Source: Oscillospiraceae bacterium (GTDB lineage Bacteria > Bacillota > Clostridia > Christensenellales > Aristaeellaceae). Taken from it: a DNA stretch of 64,000 nucleotides. The position numbers were made by a program, and so were the translations under genes. Shown one piece after another: positions 1 to 8,045 of the stretch (its first letter is position 1; every line of letters begins with the position of its first letter). The notes under the pieces were generated by a model that was given only the letters and a program-made list of their open reading frames with translations, did not search any database and had not been told where the DNA came from. The stretch covers positions 1-64,000 of the forward strand of contig JAIRSO010000005.1 of the NCBI GenBank assembly GCA_031255415.1, given 5' to 3'.

Positions 1-287
1 AGAGCGGCGCGGCGGTCAAGCGCGGCGAGGTACTGCGCGCGTTCGCGGACAGGTTCTGGGGATGGTATCGCGGGCTGGAGTCCGGCGGCGGGGAGTTTTT
101 CCGCGAGGCGTTCATGCCTGAGTACGCGTCGCGGTCGGTGACGCTGGGCAGGGAGGTCTCGGTCGCGGAGGAAGCGCAGACGTATACCGCGCGCGCGGAG
201 GCGATCGGCGAGTCGGGCGAGTTGATCGTTCGCGCGGACGACGGCGCGGTTCGATCGGTATGGGCGGCAGACGTTTCCGTTCGATGA
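1..287 (+). CDS. birA: Biotin--[acetyl-CoA-carboxylase] ligase BirA, C-terminal part (5' end outside window)
   Basis: Partial gene; about 94 codons are present, read from base 3 to the TGA at 285-287. The reading frame has the end of the catalytic domain (FRDRFWGWY-like stretch AFADRFWGWY) followed by the small C-terminal SH3-like domain that starts TLGREVSV and ends GAVRSVWAADVSVR. The pattern GREV...G...IGESGELIVRADDG is the usual end of BirA, where this domain helps bind the carboxylase partner. The enzyme makes biotinyl-AMP and transfers biotin to the carrier-protein lysine. Whether this copy has an N-terminal repressor domain cannot be seen. It ends convergent to the GH130 gene, with an inverted repeat between them. 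Confidence 0.8.
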   Translation, partial: SGAAVKRGEVLRAFADRFWGWYRGLESGGGEFFREAFMPEYASRSVTLGREVSVAEEAQTYTARAEAIGESGELIVRADDGAVRSVWAADVSVR

Positions 288-294
288 CGCGCGC

Positions 295-354
295 CGTTCG
301 CGGATTAGCTCCCCCGTTCGCGGGTAGGCTCCCCCATCGCGGACAGACTCCCCC
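295..354. repeat. Three 19-21 bp direct repeats behind birA
   Basis: Imperfect units of the form GTTCGCGG-N5-GCTCCCCC lie at 295-315, 316-335 and 336-354, with a fourth partial start at 355. They begin only eight bases after the birA stop. The C5 runs can pair with the G5 run at 369-373, so the repeats also supply alternative arms for the hairpin listed next. Confidence 0.6.
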
Positions 355-380
355 GTTCGCGCGCAACCGGGGGAGCCTAC
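324..380. terminator. Inverted repeat between convergent birA and GH130 genes
   Basis: A perfect 12-bp inverted repeat, GTAGGCTCCCCC at 324-335 and its complement at 369-380, encloses 33 bases. A shorter alternative stem pairs CTCCCCC at 348-354 with 369-375. It lies between two convergent genes, which suits a bidirectional terminator, but there is no T tract, so the function is inferred from position. Confidence 0.45.
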
Positions 381-400
381 GTTTACATACGCGTAACCCT

Positions 401-1381
401 TTACATCTTGTTCGACTTGATGAAATCCACAACCTCGTCCACTTTGCAGAACGCCAGGCATATCACCGTGTCCGCGCCGCCGTAGTATATCGCTATGCGT
501 CCCGTTGCAGCGTCCGACAGCGCCGCGCATGGGAATGCCACGTTCGGCACATCCCCCACCTGCTCATATATCTTCTGCGGGCTTAGCAGGTACGGCGCGG
601 TTCTGGCTATCACTTTCCACGGTTTATCGATATCCAGCAGACACGCGCCAAACGAGTACACAAACCCATTGCAACTGGTCAGCACGCCGTGGTAGAACAG
701 CAGCCAGCCTTCGTCTGTCTCGATCGGGATAGGCCCCGCGCCCACCTTCGTGGACTGCCAGCCGCCCGCCGTGCCCATCACGTATCTATGTTTGCCCCAG
801 TAGATCAAGTCGGGGCTTTCCGAATAATAGATATCCCCGAACGGGGTATGACCGTTATCGCTGGGTCTGGACAGCATCGCGTAGTTGCCGCCTACGCGCC
901 TGGGGAACATCACGCCGTTTCTATTGAACGGGAGAAACGCGTTCTCAAGCTGGGTATACGTCTTGAAATCCTTAGTCTTAGCCATGCCGATGGTCGGGCC
1001 GTGGTAGCCGTTGCACCAGCTTACGATGTATTCACCGTCGATCTCGCAGCATCGCGGATCGTATCCATAGACGAAAGGCCCCACCTCGTCCGCGATCGGG
1101 TTTGTCAGATTGAACGGTTCAGGATCGATATCCCACTTCAGCCCGTCCTGCGAGCGCGCGGAGTGTATGCGCATCTCCCTGCGCTTATCGTCGATCCGGA
1201 ACACGCCCGCGAATTTCCCTTGATACGGCACGACAGCGGAGTTGAATATCGAGTTCGCGCATGGAACGGCGTCGCGCGGGACGATGGGGTTATGGTCGTA
1301 TCTCCATACCACGTTCGACTCGCCGCGAGGTTTATCTTGCCAGGGTATATTGGGCAGCGGACTGCCGATGATCCTTGCCAT
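401..1381 (-). CDS. Glycoside hydrolase family 130 beta-mannoside phosphorylase/hydrolase
   Basis: A 326-aa cytoplasmic protein with the five-bladed beta-propeller look of GH130. Supporting segments are AGVFRIDDKR (about residues 57-66), GYDPRCCEIDGEYIVSW (about 106-122), the phosphorylase-family stretch VGAGPIPIETDEGWLLFYHG and a C-terminal YYGGADTVI. GH130 enzymes phosphorolyse beta-1,2- or beta-1,4-mannosides, including Man-GlcNAc from N-glycans, giving mannose 1-phosphate. No signal peptide. AAGGAGG lies eight bases before the ATG and a sigma-70 promoter precedes it. Which mannoside it uses cannot be told from sequence. The GH38 mannosidase later in the window makes mannose-glycan scavenging a reasonable reading. 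Confidence 0.85.
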   Translation of the reverse strand: MARIIGSPLPNIPWQDKPRGESNVVWRYDHNPIVPRDAVPCANSIFNSAVVPYQGKFAGVFRIDDKRREMRIHSARSQDGLKWDIDPEPFNLTNPIADEVGPFVYGYDPRCCEIDGEYIVSWCNGYHGPTIGMAKTKDFKTYTQLENAFLPFNRNGVMFPRRVGGNYAMLSRPSDNGHTPFGDIYYSESPDLIYWGKHRYVMGTAGGWQSTKVGAGPIPIETDEGWLLFYHGVLTSCNGFVYSFGACLLDIDKPWKVIARTAPYLLSPQKIYEQVGDVPNVAFPCAALSDAATGRIAIYYGGADTVICLAFCKVDEVVDFIKSNKM

Positions 1382-1417
1382 TGTGACGGCCTCCTTGCGT
1401 AATAGTGCAATGGGTTA

Positions 1418-1446
1418 ATTGTAGGCGGACGGACGCGCGCCGTCAA
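1418..1446 (-). promoter_or_regulatory. Sigma-70-type promoter of the GH130 gene
   Basis: On the minus strand, -35 TTGACG (1446-1441), a 17-base spacer and -10 TACAAT (1423-1418), about 37 bases before the start codon. Confidence 0.55.
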
Positions 1447-1536
1447 TTCCTATCCGCATTTTGTTTAGCCGGAGCGGGATAGCGCCAGCAACGGCTTGCG
1501 TTCCTACTCCACGATCACGATTGAAAAGAGAGGTCG

Positions 1537-1566
1537 AAAAGGCCGCCGTTCAACCGGCGGCCTTTT
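1537..1566. terminator. Rho-independent terminator of the SH3-domain gene
   Basis: A perfect 12-bp stem (AAAAGGCCGCCG at 1537-1548 with its complement at 1555-1566) with a six-base loop. Read on the minus strand it ends in a TTTT run, as expected for the gene that stops at 1601. The symmetric A/T flanks would allow it to work in both directions. Confidence 0.8.
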
Positions 1567-1600
1567 CCACGCCCATCGAGCGCGATCAATCCTACAGAGC

Positions 1601-2176
1601 CTACCTTGGCCTGCCCGACCAGACTGGCGGCCTCCACGGGTTATACGGGTTAGTCGGCCAGGCGGGGTATCCGGTGGTCGGCGGGTACGATTGCCCAGGC
1701 CGGTATGCGGGCGGTTGAGGCCACGGCGACGACGGATACTGCGGGGGCTGGATAGGCGTCGCCGGGAAAACCGGATAGTATACCGGGGGCAGGACAATGA
1801 TCGGCGGCTGCACCACGACGGGCGGCTCATACACCGGAACGTCGTTGATGGGAACCAGGTACGCCGCGTAACCGTATAGCGTCCTGCCGTTCCATTCCAC
1901 CTGGATGAAGTTCTCAACGCGGCCTGTAGCTTTCATCGTCGTGCCGCGCGGAGGATACGCCGCGATATTCCAGTTTCCAGCCAGGCTGGGCGTAGTGCGC
2001 AGGTTCAGGCGCTTGCAATCCACGATCTGAACCGTCACGGGCCAGCGTCCGCTGAACGATCCCCATTTGTCTTTAATAGGCGGATCAATTCCGGCGAACG
2101 CGGTCGAAGCCACGCACATAACCAGCAGCGCAACCAGCATCGCCGGCAGCATCCTGGACGTCATACGCTTTTTCAT
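1601..2176 (-). CDS. Secreted bacterial SH3-domain protein with Pro/Tyr-rich tail
   Basis: A 191-aa protein. Residues 1-29 form a signal peptide (MKKR, then a hydrophobic run ending TAFA). Residues about 45-110 fit a bacterial SH3 (SH3b) domain: LNLRTTPSLAGNWNIAAYPPRG, then VENFIQVEWNGRTLYGYAAYLV. The last 80 residues are low complexity, rich in Pro, Tyr, Trp and Val, and may be an unstructured cell-wall or surface tail. SH3b domains usually bind peptidoglycan. I start at the ATG with GGAGGG six bases upstream. A longer in-frame start seven codons earlier has no such site. It is a single gene with its own promoter and terminator. Substrate and role unknown. Confidence 0.75.
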   Translation of the reverse strand: MKKRMTSRMLPAMLVALLVMCVASTAFAGIDPPIKDKWGSFSGRWPVTVQIVDCKRLNLRTTPSLAGNWNIAAYPPRGTTMKATGRVENFIQVEWNGRTLYGYAAYLVPINDVPVYEPPVVVQPPIIVLPPVYYPVFPATPIQPPQYPSSPWPQPPAYRPGQSYPPTTGYPAWPTNPYNPWRPPVWSGRPR

Positions 2177-2277
2177 AAGATCCCTCCGTAGTCCCAAGAC
2201 GTTTTATGATACTGTACCAATCCAAGACCATCCCCTTATATATATACTCCGTCCGGCTGTAATATCCAGCCAACTAC

Positions 2278-2307
2278 ATTATACCAGAAATTCCGCGCGG
2301 CAGTCAA
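2278..2307 (-). promoter_or_regulatory. Sigma-70-type promoter of the SH3-domain gene
   Basis: Minus strand: -35 TTGACT (2307-2302), an 18-base spacer and a consensus -10 TATAAT (2283-2278). The transcript would have a leader of about 95 bases before the start at 2176. Confidence 0.65.
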
Positions 2308-2329
2308 CGGCTAATACAATCCTTCCGCC

Positions 2330-3415
2330 TCACAACCGATAGCTGGTAATGTGCGCCTGCACTATCGCCATCTGGATCATGAAATCCCGATCCTCCGGAC
2401 GAAGCGCGAACCACAACCGCGCCTCCGCAGGCGCGCCGCGCGCCAGATCGCCGATGAACGCGGCCTTGCTCGCGTACTCATCGCGCGCCTTAATCCCCAT
2501 CTTCGGCACGATCACGATCGAGTCCTCGAACACGTCGTATATATCCGCGAGCGTCGTATACGGATGGGTATACTCAACGCCCATCAGGTTAACGCCGCAA
2601 TCGCGCAGGCCGGGCAGATGCCGCGCGAACGCTCCGCCGCACCTAAGGAATAACCCGCCGAACCTCCCGCCTATCCGCAGAGTATACGGAATTCCAAACT
2701 CCGCGTACTCCTCCGGCGTAAGCCGCGACATGAACTCCTCCGTCATCACAACGCCCAGATCGGAAGGCAGCCATATATCGGGCTGAACGCCGCCGCAAAC
2801 GCGGTTCTTCGCCGCCGCGATCGAGAACTCCATCAACGCAATGAGATGATCGGTAACGCGGTCAAGGAAACGATGAACCGCCTCCGGCCTCTTCGTCATC
2901 GCCGCGAGGAAATCATTCGGTTCCCACAGCGTCGCGGCTGCGTCGAGAGGCCCTCGAAAGTCGATCGTCGTCGTCCATAATTTGTCGAATGGTTCGATCC
3001 GCAGTATATCGCATACGTCAAGGTACAGTTTCGCGGCGCGCGCCGCGTCTCCGCTCGATGGCGGATCAGGATCGCGCAGAGCGTCCGCCTCGTCCGCGTT
3101 ACGCGCGACCGGATCAATCGTTAGCGATCCGTCAGCCGCGCGATACCTCCGCCCGCCCCAGTACGACGCGACGCTGTATTTGCCATAATCCGCCGTCAGC
3201 CGGGGCATGTTGTAACCGGGATACTGTCCGCCGCGCAGGATGATTCGCGCCGCGGATTCAGCCTGGCGCGCTGGATCATCCAACATGGAATAATCCATAG
3301 CGGGAATACAGGCGTAGACGCGCCGCGCGTCGCCGCGCCACACATCCATCATATGCTCCTGCGTCGCGGCGAGCCGGGCGCGTGGAAACGCCTGGTCGAA
3401 CGTCAGCGTTTTCAT
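2330..3415 (-). CDS. Divergent uroporphyrinogen-decarboxylase-fold protein
   Basis: A 361-aa protein with the URO-D/methyltransferase (MtaA/CmuA-like) TIM-barrel pattern: LMEFSIAAAKNRVCGGVQPDIWLPSDLG in the middle part, LFLRCGGAFARHLPGL as the equivalent of the metal-binding HxCG segment, and a GVEYTHPYTTLADIYDVF stretch. The usual His of the HxCG ligand pair reads Arg here, so the metal site is probably altered. The start is set by an ATGA overlap with the helicase stop and by GGGAGGG upstream, which points to translational coupling. Last gene of the isomerase-helicase operon. No tetrapyrrole genes are near, so haem synthesis is unlikely. A corrinoid methyl transfer or isomerase-like role would be a guess. 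Confidence 0.6.
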   Translation of the reverse strand: MKTLTFDQAFPRARLAATQEHMMDVWRGDARRVYACIPAMDYSMLDDPARQAESAARIILRGGQYPGYNMPRLTADYGKYSVASYWGGRRYRAADGSLTIDPVARNADEADALRDPDPPSSGDAARAAKLYLDVCDILRIEPFDKLWTTTIDFRGPLDAAATLWEPNDFLAAMTKRPEAVHRFLDRVTDHLIALMEFSIAAAKNRVCGGVQPDIWLPSDLGVVMTEEFMSRLTPEEYAEFGIPYTLRIGGRFGGLFLRCGGAFARHLPGLRDCGVNLMGVEYTHPYTTLADIYDVFEDSIVIVPKMGIKARDEYASKAAFIGDLARGAPAEARLWFALRPEDRDFMIQMAIVQAHITSYRL

Positions 3416-5721
3416 GGGCAACCCTCCCAGAACGATTGCAGCCGCGCGGCTAGATCGGCGTTGGCGGCGCACCGGGTGAACCGCGTCCAGTGCGCGGGGA
3501 GCAGGTCGGCGTACTCGTCCTGCCCGTAACGCTCGTCGATCAGCAGCAGCGCGCCTATATCCCGCGCGGAGCGAATAACCCGTCCGGCGGCCTGTATTAC
3601 TTTATGCATGCCGGGCACGCGATACGCCGCGTGAAATCCGTCTCCCAGCCGTTCGTCATAATAAGCGTGCAGAGTCTCCTGCTCGAGGTTAACCTGCGGC
3701 AAACCGACCCCCACCACCGCCGCGCCGGACAATCTCCCGCCCGGCAGATCCACGCTCTCGCCGAACGATCCCCCCAACACGATCATCCCGATCCGCCGCG
3801 TCCCCTCCTGGAACATATCGATAAACGCCTGCCTCGCCGCCGCCGCTTCCGCTCCCGCCGTCCTGGGCTGGGACACGAGCGACAGCTCCGGCGCGGCGCG
3901 AACCAGCTCGCCGCGTATCATCTCCAGATAGGCGTATGAAGGGAAACAAAACCACAGGTTGCCGGGCGTGTTTTCAGCGAAAACGGCAAGCGACTCCGCC
4001 ACCGCGCGCGCGGACGATTTGCGGCGCTGGAAACTGGTGGGGTGAGCCATCCACAGCGTCAGCAATCGTTCGGGCGGGAACGGCGAGGGCAAAGCCAACA
4101 GCGCGTCGTCCGCGCAGCCGCCAAGCATCGAGCGTATAACGGGCAGAGGCGACAGCGTGCCCGAAAAGAACACGCTGCCGCAAAGCTTCTCCGTGCATAA
4201 CGCGATATGCGAACCCGCGTCCAGGCACAGCGCGGTTAGCTCGGCGCGATTCTTTTTTCCGGATTCATCGCGGCGGATCAACCAAGCGAACGGTATCGAT
4301 CTACTGATCAGCGCGGCGCGAAGCGTCGTCATCGAGCGCAGCAGAGCGTGGGTCGCGGGCAGGCGCGCCAGCGGCAGAGCGGCAAGCGATAGATCCAGCG
4401 CGTCGGATACGGCGGGCAGCAGCGCGCCCGGCGGAGCGTCCAATTTTTCATGCCCGCTCCACGCCGGGATGGACTCTATCGTTTGTATAAGCGTCGTCAT
4501 CGCGGCGTAAGCGTCGGACTTGCGTCCCAGCGCCTGGCCTAGCTCGCGGCGCGAGTACCGGAGCGCCTCGGTCGATACGGTCGCGGAGAGCATACCCCGC
4601 GCGCGCTCGTCCAGATGGTGCGCCTCATCGATCAACAGCGTGACGGGTTTATTCACGCGGAACACGCGCTGAAGCCTCACCGCCGGATCAAACGCGTAAT
4701 TGTAATCGCACAGCGTCACGTCCGCGCTCTCGGCTAATGACAATGACAACTCGTGCGGACATAGCCGGGCGGATCGCGCCATGGACGCTATCGCTTCCGC
4801 AGTCGCGTTCTCGACCAGCAGGAAGTCGGGCAGGGATTCAGCCAAACGATCGTAGAACCCGACGGCCTCGGGGCAGTCGGTCATCGCGCACTGGAACGGG
4901 CCGGGGTTATCGCGCGCGTGCGGGCAACACAACTCGCGCGCCGTCAGCACTACCGAACGCAGGCGCGCTCCCTGCGCGCGCATCCGCTCGAGAGCGTCCA
5001 GCGCGGCGAGCCGCGCGGTAGTCCTCGCTGTGAGGAAGAATACCTGCTCGGTGTGTCCGCTGGCTAGAGCGCGCACAGCGGGAGTGAGCGCGGCGCTGGT
5101 CTTGCCCACCCCGGTAGGAGCCTCGACGAACAGCCGCCGCTTGGACGCGATAGCCCGCCTCACGTGCGCGGCGAACGTCCTCTGTCCGGGGCGCGGCTGC
5201 TCGTATGGGAAGCGCATGCCGCGCAGCGACTCGTCACGCGCGGCGCGGCGCGACAACCCTCCGGCGATATACGCGCAGTATGGCTCCGCAGCGGATCGGA
5301 ACGCGCGCTCCAGATCCTCCCGCGATAACTCCGCGTCGAACGCGCTTAGCGTGCGTCCGTCCTGCGCGGCGTATATCAGTCGAACCCGCACCGCGTCCAG
5401 AGACTCGGATTGAGCGAGCATATGCGCGTATAATCCCGCCTGCGTCCAGTGTTCGGGCACGGGCGCGGCGCAAGGCTGTCCGGCTAGCTTGAACTCCTCC
5501 ACTACGGGCGGATCGCCCGGCGCGAGCCGGTCTATGCGTCCCGTGACGAGAAGCTCCACATCCATATGCGAAAACAACAGCGACACGCGGCGTTCAGCCA
5601 CTCCGTCGGCCGCGAGGCTCTGCAGGAGCCTATGGAGTTTCGCTCCCTCGCGCATGCGGCGGAAACCAGCGCCGGGCAGCAGATCGTGCCCCGGGTGCGC
5701 GAACGCGGCGAGCGCGCGCAC
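3412..5721 (-). CDS. XPD/DinG-type ATP-dependent DNA helicase with N-terminal PD-(D/E)XK nuclease-like domain
   Basis: A 769-aa superfamily 2 iron-sulfur helicase. In the first 150 residues, LLVTGRIDRL followed by VEEFK fits a PD-(D/E)XK (RecB/Cas4-like) nuclease core. The helicase follows: Walker A EAPTGVGKTSAAL (about 200), four cysteines for a 4Fe-4S cluster (ELCCPH, FQCAMTDC, RLCPH; about 265-325), Walker B LLIDEAHHL (about 370), and motif VI VIQAAGRVIRS near the C terminus. It probably unwinds or repairs DNA. The stated start is a GTG without a clear ribosome site. The frame is closed by TGA about 30 bases upstream, and family members begin ISVR-x-LVEF, which matches the codons between that TGA and the GTG, so the true N terminus is uncertain. 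It sits between an isomerase and a URO-D-like gene. Confidence 0.8.
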   Translation of the reverse strand: MRALAAFAHPGHDLLPGAGFRRMREGAKLHRLLQSLAADGVAERRVSLLFSHMDVELLVTGRIDRLAPGDPPVVEEFKLAGQPCAAPVPEHWTQAGLYAHMLAQSESLDAVRVRLIYAAQDGRTLSAFDAELSREDLERAFRSAAEPYCAYIAGGLSRRAARDESLRGMRFPYEQPRPGQRTFAAHVRRAIASKRRLFVEAPTGVGKTSAALTPAVRALASGHTEQVFFLTARTTARLAALDALERMRAQGARLRSVVLTARELCCPHARDNPGPFQCAMTDCPEAVGFYDRLAESLPDFLLVENATAEAIASMARSARLCPHELSLSLAESADVTLCDYNYAFDPAVRLQRVFRVNKPVTLLIDEAHHLDERARGMLSATVSTEALRYSRRELGQALGRKSDAYAAMTTLIQTIESIPAWSGHEKLDAPPGALLPAVSDALDLSLAALPLARLPATHALLRSMTTLRAALISRSIPFAWLIRRDESGKKNRAELTALCLDAGSHIALCTEKLCGSVFFSGTLSPLPVIRSMLGGCADDALLALPSPFPPERLLTLWMAHPTSFQRRKSSARAVAESLAVFAENTPGNLWFCFPSYAYLEMIRGELVRAAPELSLVSQPRTAGAEAAAARQAFIDMFQEGTRRIGMIVLGGSFGESVDLPGGRLSGAAVVGVGLPQVNLEQETLHAYYDERLGDGFHAAYRVPGMHKVIQAAGRVIRSARDIGALLLIDERYGQDEYADLLPAHWTRFTRCAANADLAARLQSFWEGCP

Positions 5722-5761
5722 CGATACCGATATGGTCAGCGCGAATCACCCAAACGCGCGT

Positions 5762-6592
5762 TCATCTCGATCCTATCCCGCGAAACATCGTTTGCGCCTT
5801 GAGCAAGTCCGCCTTATATATATCTTCGTTGGGCAGATGTTCTAACAGCATGGGCATATCTGGATCGGCCATATCGGCGCGGCGAGCGTATTCCAGAAGA
5901 TCCATCGAGCCATCGCCTATCCTCGATTCCAACAACCGTAACGTAAACTCCGGCGCGAGGGCGACGTCCTTCAAGTGGCAGCTTCGGACGTACCGGCCTA
6001 GTTTATCGAAACACTCCCGCGCGTACTCCCCGCTATCGAACAGCTTTTCCGCGCTGGTGATCCAGTTGGCTAAATCCATATGCACCGCGAAGCGTTCGCG
6101 ATCCACCGCCTCGATCAGGCGCAGGTATTCGTCGGGATCGCGCGGGATCATCCACGGCATGGGTTCCAGCGTGTAGTATGTGCGGGTTGGCTTGACCGAA
6201 TCGATGATATCGCGGACAGACGATACGGTTGCGTCCCAGTGCTCGCGCGAGTAGTTTTCGCGATACGCTCCGTCCCAGCGAGGCCCGGCGGAGCCTGCTA
6301 TGTTGACGCAGCATCGCGCGCCGATGGAGTCCGCCAGGCGCAGCTGGGCTTTGCATCGAGCAAGCGCGTGCTCGCGGATCGCGGAGCCGGGCGACACGGG
6401 ATTGCACCACGCGCCTACTTCCGCTATAACCAGGTCAGCGTCGCGCGCGGCAGCCGCGTAGTCGGCGGCCATATTCTCCCCCGCGGTGTGATCGAACGGC
6501 AGCACTACGGCCTCGCATCCCAGCTCCGCGTGCGCGTTAGCCCAATCCTTCGCGCCGGACTCGGTTAGTATCGCCGATATACCCAGTCTCAT
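5762..6592 (-). CDS. Sugar phosphate isomerase/epimerase-family TIM barrel
   Basis: A 276-aa AP-endonuclease-2-fold (xylose-isomerase-like) TIM barrel. It starts MRLGISAIL. The strand ends carry the usual metal and active-site residues: YTLEPMPWM (Glu), VHMDLANW (His, Asp), SCHLKDV (His) and MLLEHL (Glu). Length is normal for the family. These proteins isomerise or epimerise sugars, inositols or keto-sugars, and the exact substrate is unknown. GGGGG precedes the ATG and a promoter precedes that. First gene of an operon with the helicase and a URO-D-like gene. The stop codon overlaps an ATG (ATGA) in a frame that does not continue into the helicase (see findings). Confidence 0.75.
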   Translation of the reverse strand: MRLGISAILTESGAKDWANAHAELGCEAVVLPFDHTAGENMAADYAAAARDADLVIAEVGAWCNPVSPGSAIREHALARCKAQLRLADSIGARCCVNIAGSAGPRWDGAYRENYSREHWDATVSSVRDIIDSVKPTRTYYTLEPMPWMIPRDPDEYLRLIEAVDRERFAVHMDLANWITSAEKLFDSGEYARECFDKLGRYVRSCHLKDVALAPEFTLRLLESRIGDGSMDLLEYARRADMADPDMPMLLEHLPNEDIYKADLLKAQTMFRGIGSR

Positions 6593-6630
6593 CTATATAT
6601 CCCCCCAGACGGATAGTTATAATTAACGCG

Positions 6631-6659
6631 AGTATACCGTGTCCGGCGTGAATTGGCAA
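6631..6659 (-). promoter_or_regulatory. Promoter of the isomerase-helicase operon
   Basis: Minus strand: -35 TTGCCA (6659-6654), a 17-base spacer and -10 TATACT (6636-6631), about 38 bases before the start at 6592. Confidence 0.6.
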
Positions 6660-6757
6660 GCGCGAGGGCGCGCGCGTGAGATGAGCCGCGAGAGGATTAC
6701 AACGCCCGCCCCGTTTGGTTTCTTGTGAGATTATGCGTGAATGGTTGGGTTTCGCGG

Positions 6758-6786
6758 TTGAAACTCCTCTCCAAACACGGTATAAT
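6758..6786 (+). promoter_or_regulatory. Promoter of the 2-oxoacid dehydrogenase operon
   Basis: -35 TTGAAA (6758-6763), a 17-base spacer and a consensus -10 TATAAT (6781-6786), about 44 bases before the E2 start. About 100 bases separate it from the divergent isomerase promoter. I see no clear operator. Confidence 0.7.
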
Positions 6787-6829
6787 ATCGGTATAGAGCG
6801 TATGGACACGACGACTCAGGAGGGTTGAT

Positions 6830-8041
6830 ATGGCGCGGTTGGTGTTGCTGCCCCAGTTGGGGATATCGGATGAGAGCGCGGTGGTCTCATCCTTTCGAGT
6901 AAAGAAGGGCGATACGGTGCGCTCCGGCGCGCCGCTGTTCGCGATCGAGACGGGCAAGAGCGTGTTCGAAGTGGCAAGCGAGACGGACGGAGTCGTTCTA
7001 GCGATACTGTGCGACGAGGGCGACGAACTGCCCGTCAAGGCTCCCGTAATGGCTATCGGCCAGGCGGGCGAGGTCTACGAAGGTGAAGCGGAACCGAACG
7101 CGGAAGCATCCGCTCCATTAAGCGCCGATCCGCCGCGAGACGCGGAACGCGCGCTGGCCTCGCCGCGCGCGCGTACTTTGGCGAACAAGGCCGGGGTAGA
7201 CGCGGGACGCGCGTCCGCCACCGGCCCGGAAGGATTGATCATCGAGCGCGACATACAAAAACTGTTGAACGAAGGCGGATCAAGGGCGGCTCCCGCGCCG
7301 AAAGCCGCCGAACCGATCAAGGAAACCGTTCCCATCGAATCCACACCGACAATTGATTACATCGACGCTCCCATGTCCGCGATGCGCAGGATCATCGCGA
7401 AAAACATGTCGGCCTCGCTGGCGAACGCGGCGCAGTTGACCCACTCGTCCAGTTTCGACGCGGCGGAGATACTCGCCTACCGCGCGCGCTGCAAGAACGA
7501 CGATATAATGAAGGGCGTGACGCTGGGCGATATGGTGCTGTTCGCGGTATCGCGGACGCTGGCTCAATTCCCGGATATGAACGCGCATGTGATGGGCGAG
7601 ACCATACGCAGATTCAGCGGCGTGCATCTAGCCGTGGCGATCGATATACCGGGCGGGCTGGTCGTGCCGGTCATACGCGACGCGCACAGGAAATCATTGC
7701 TTGAGATATCCAACGAAACCAAGGTTCTCGCGAAACAATCGCGCGAGGGAACCCTGCCCCCCGAGAAGCTCGACGGCGGCACGTTCACCGTATCGAACCT
7801 GGGCAGCCTGGGCGTGGAGCGCTTCACACCCATAATCAACCCTCCGCAGGCGGGGATACTGGGCGTTAACAATATCACCCTGCGTCCGCGCCGCAAGCCG
7901 GACGGGACGGTGGAGTTCTACGACGCGTTCAGCTTATCGCTGACATACGACCATCGCGCGGTGGACGGCGCGCCCGCCAGCAGATTCCTCAAGGCGGTGT
8001 GCGACAACCTAGCCGCGTTCACGCTGCTGTTGGGGAGGTGA
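6830..8041 (+). CDS. 2-oxoacid dehydrogenase complex E2, dihydrolipoamide acyltransferase
   Basis: A 403-aa E2 core protein. Residues 1-80 are one lipoyl domain with the modified lysine in FAIETGKSVFEV. About 115-155 are the peripheral subunit-binding domain (SPRARTLANKAGVDAGR...GLIIERDIQ). The rest is the catalytic domain, ending in the active-site motif DHRAVDGAPA (HxxxDG). It passes acyl groups from E1 via lipoyl-lysine to CoA. AGGAGGG precedes the ATG. The E3 gene follows after four bases. Pyruvate, acetoin and branched-chain versions cannot be told apart here. No lipoate ligase gene is in the window. Confidence 0.9.
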   Translation: MARLVLLPQLGISDESAVVSSFRVKKGDTVRSGAPLFAIETGKSVFEVASETDGVVLAILCDEGDELPVKAPVMAIGQAGEVYEGEAEPNAEASAPLSADPPRDAERALASPRARTLANKAGVDAGRASATGPEGLIIERDIQKLLNEGGSRAAPAPKAAEPIKETVPIESTPTIDYIDAPMSAMRRIIAKNMSASLANAAQLTHSSSFDAAEILAYRARCKNDDIMKGVTLGDMVLFAVSRTLAQFPDMNAHVMGETIRRFSGVHLAVAIDIPGGLVVPVIRDAHRKSLLEISNETKVLAKQSREGTLPPEKLDGGTFTVSNLGSLGVERFTPIINPPQAGILGVNNITLRPRRKPDGTVEFYDAFSLSLTYDHRAVDGAPASRFLKAVCDNLAAFTLLLGR

Positions 8042-8045
8042 GGTT

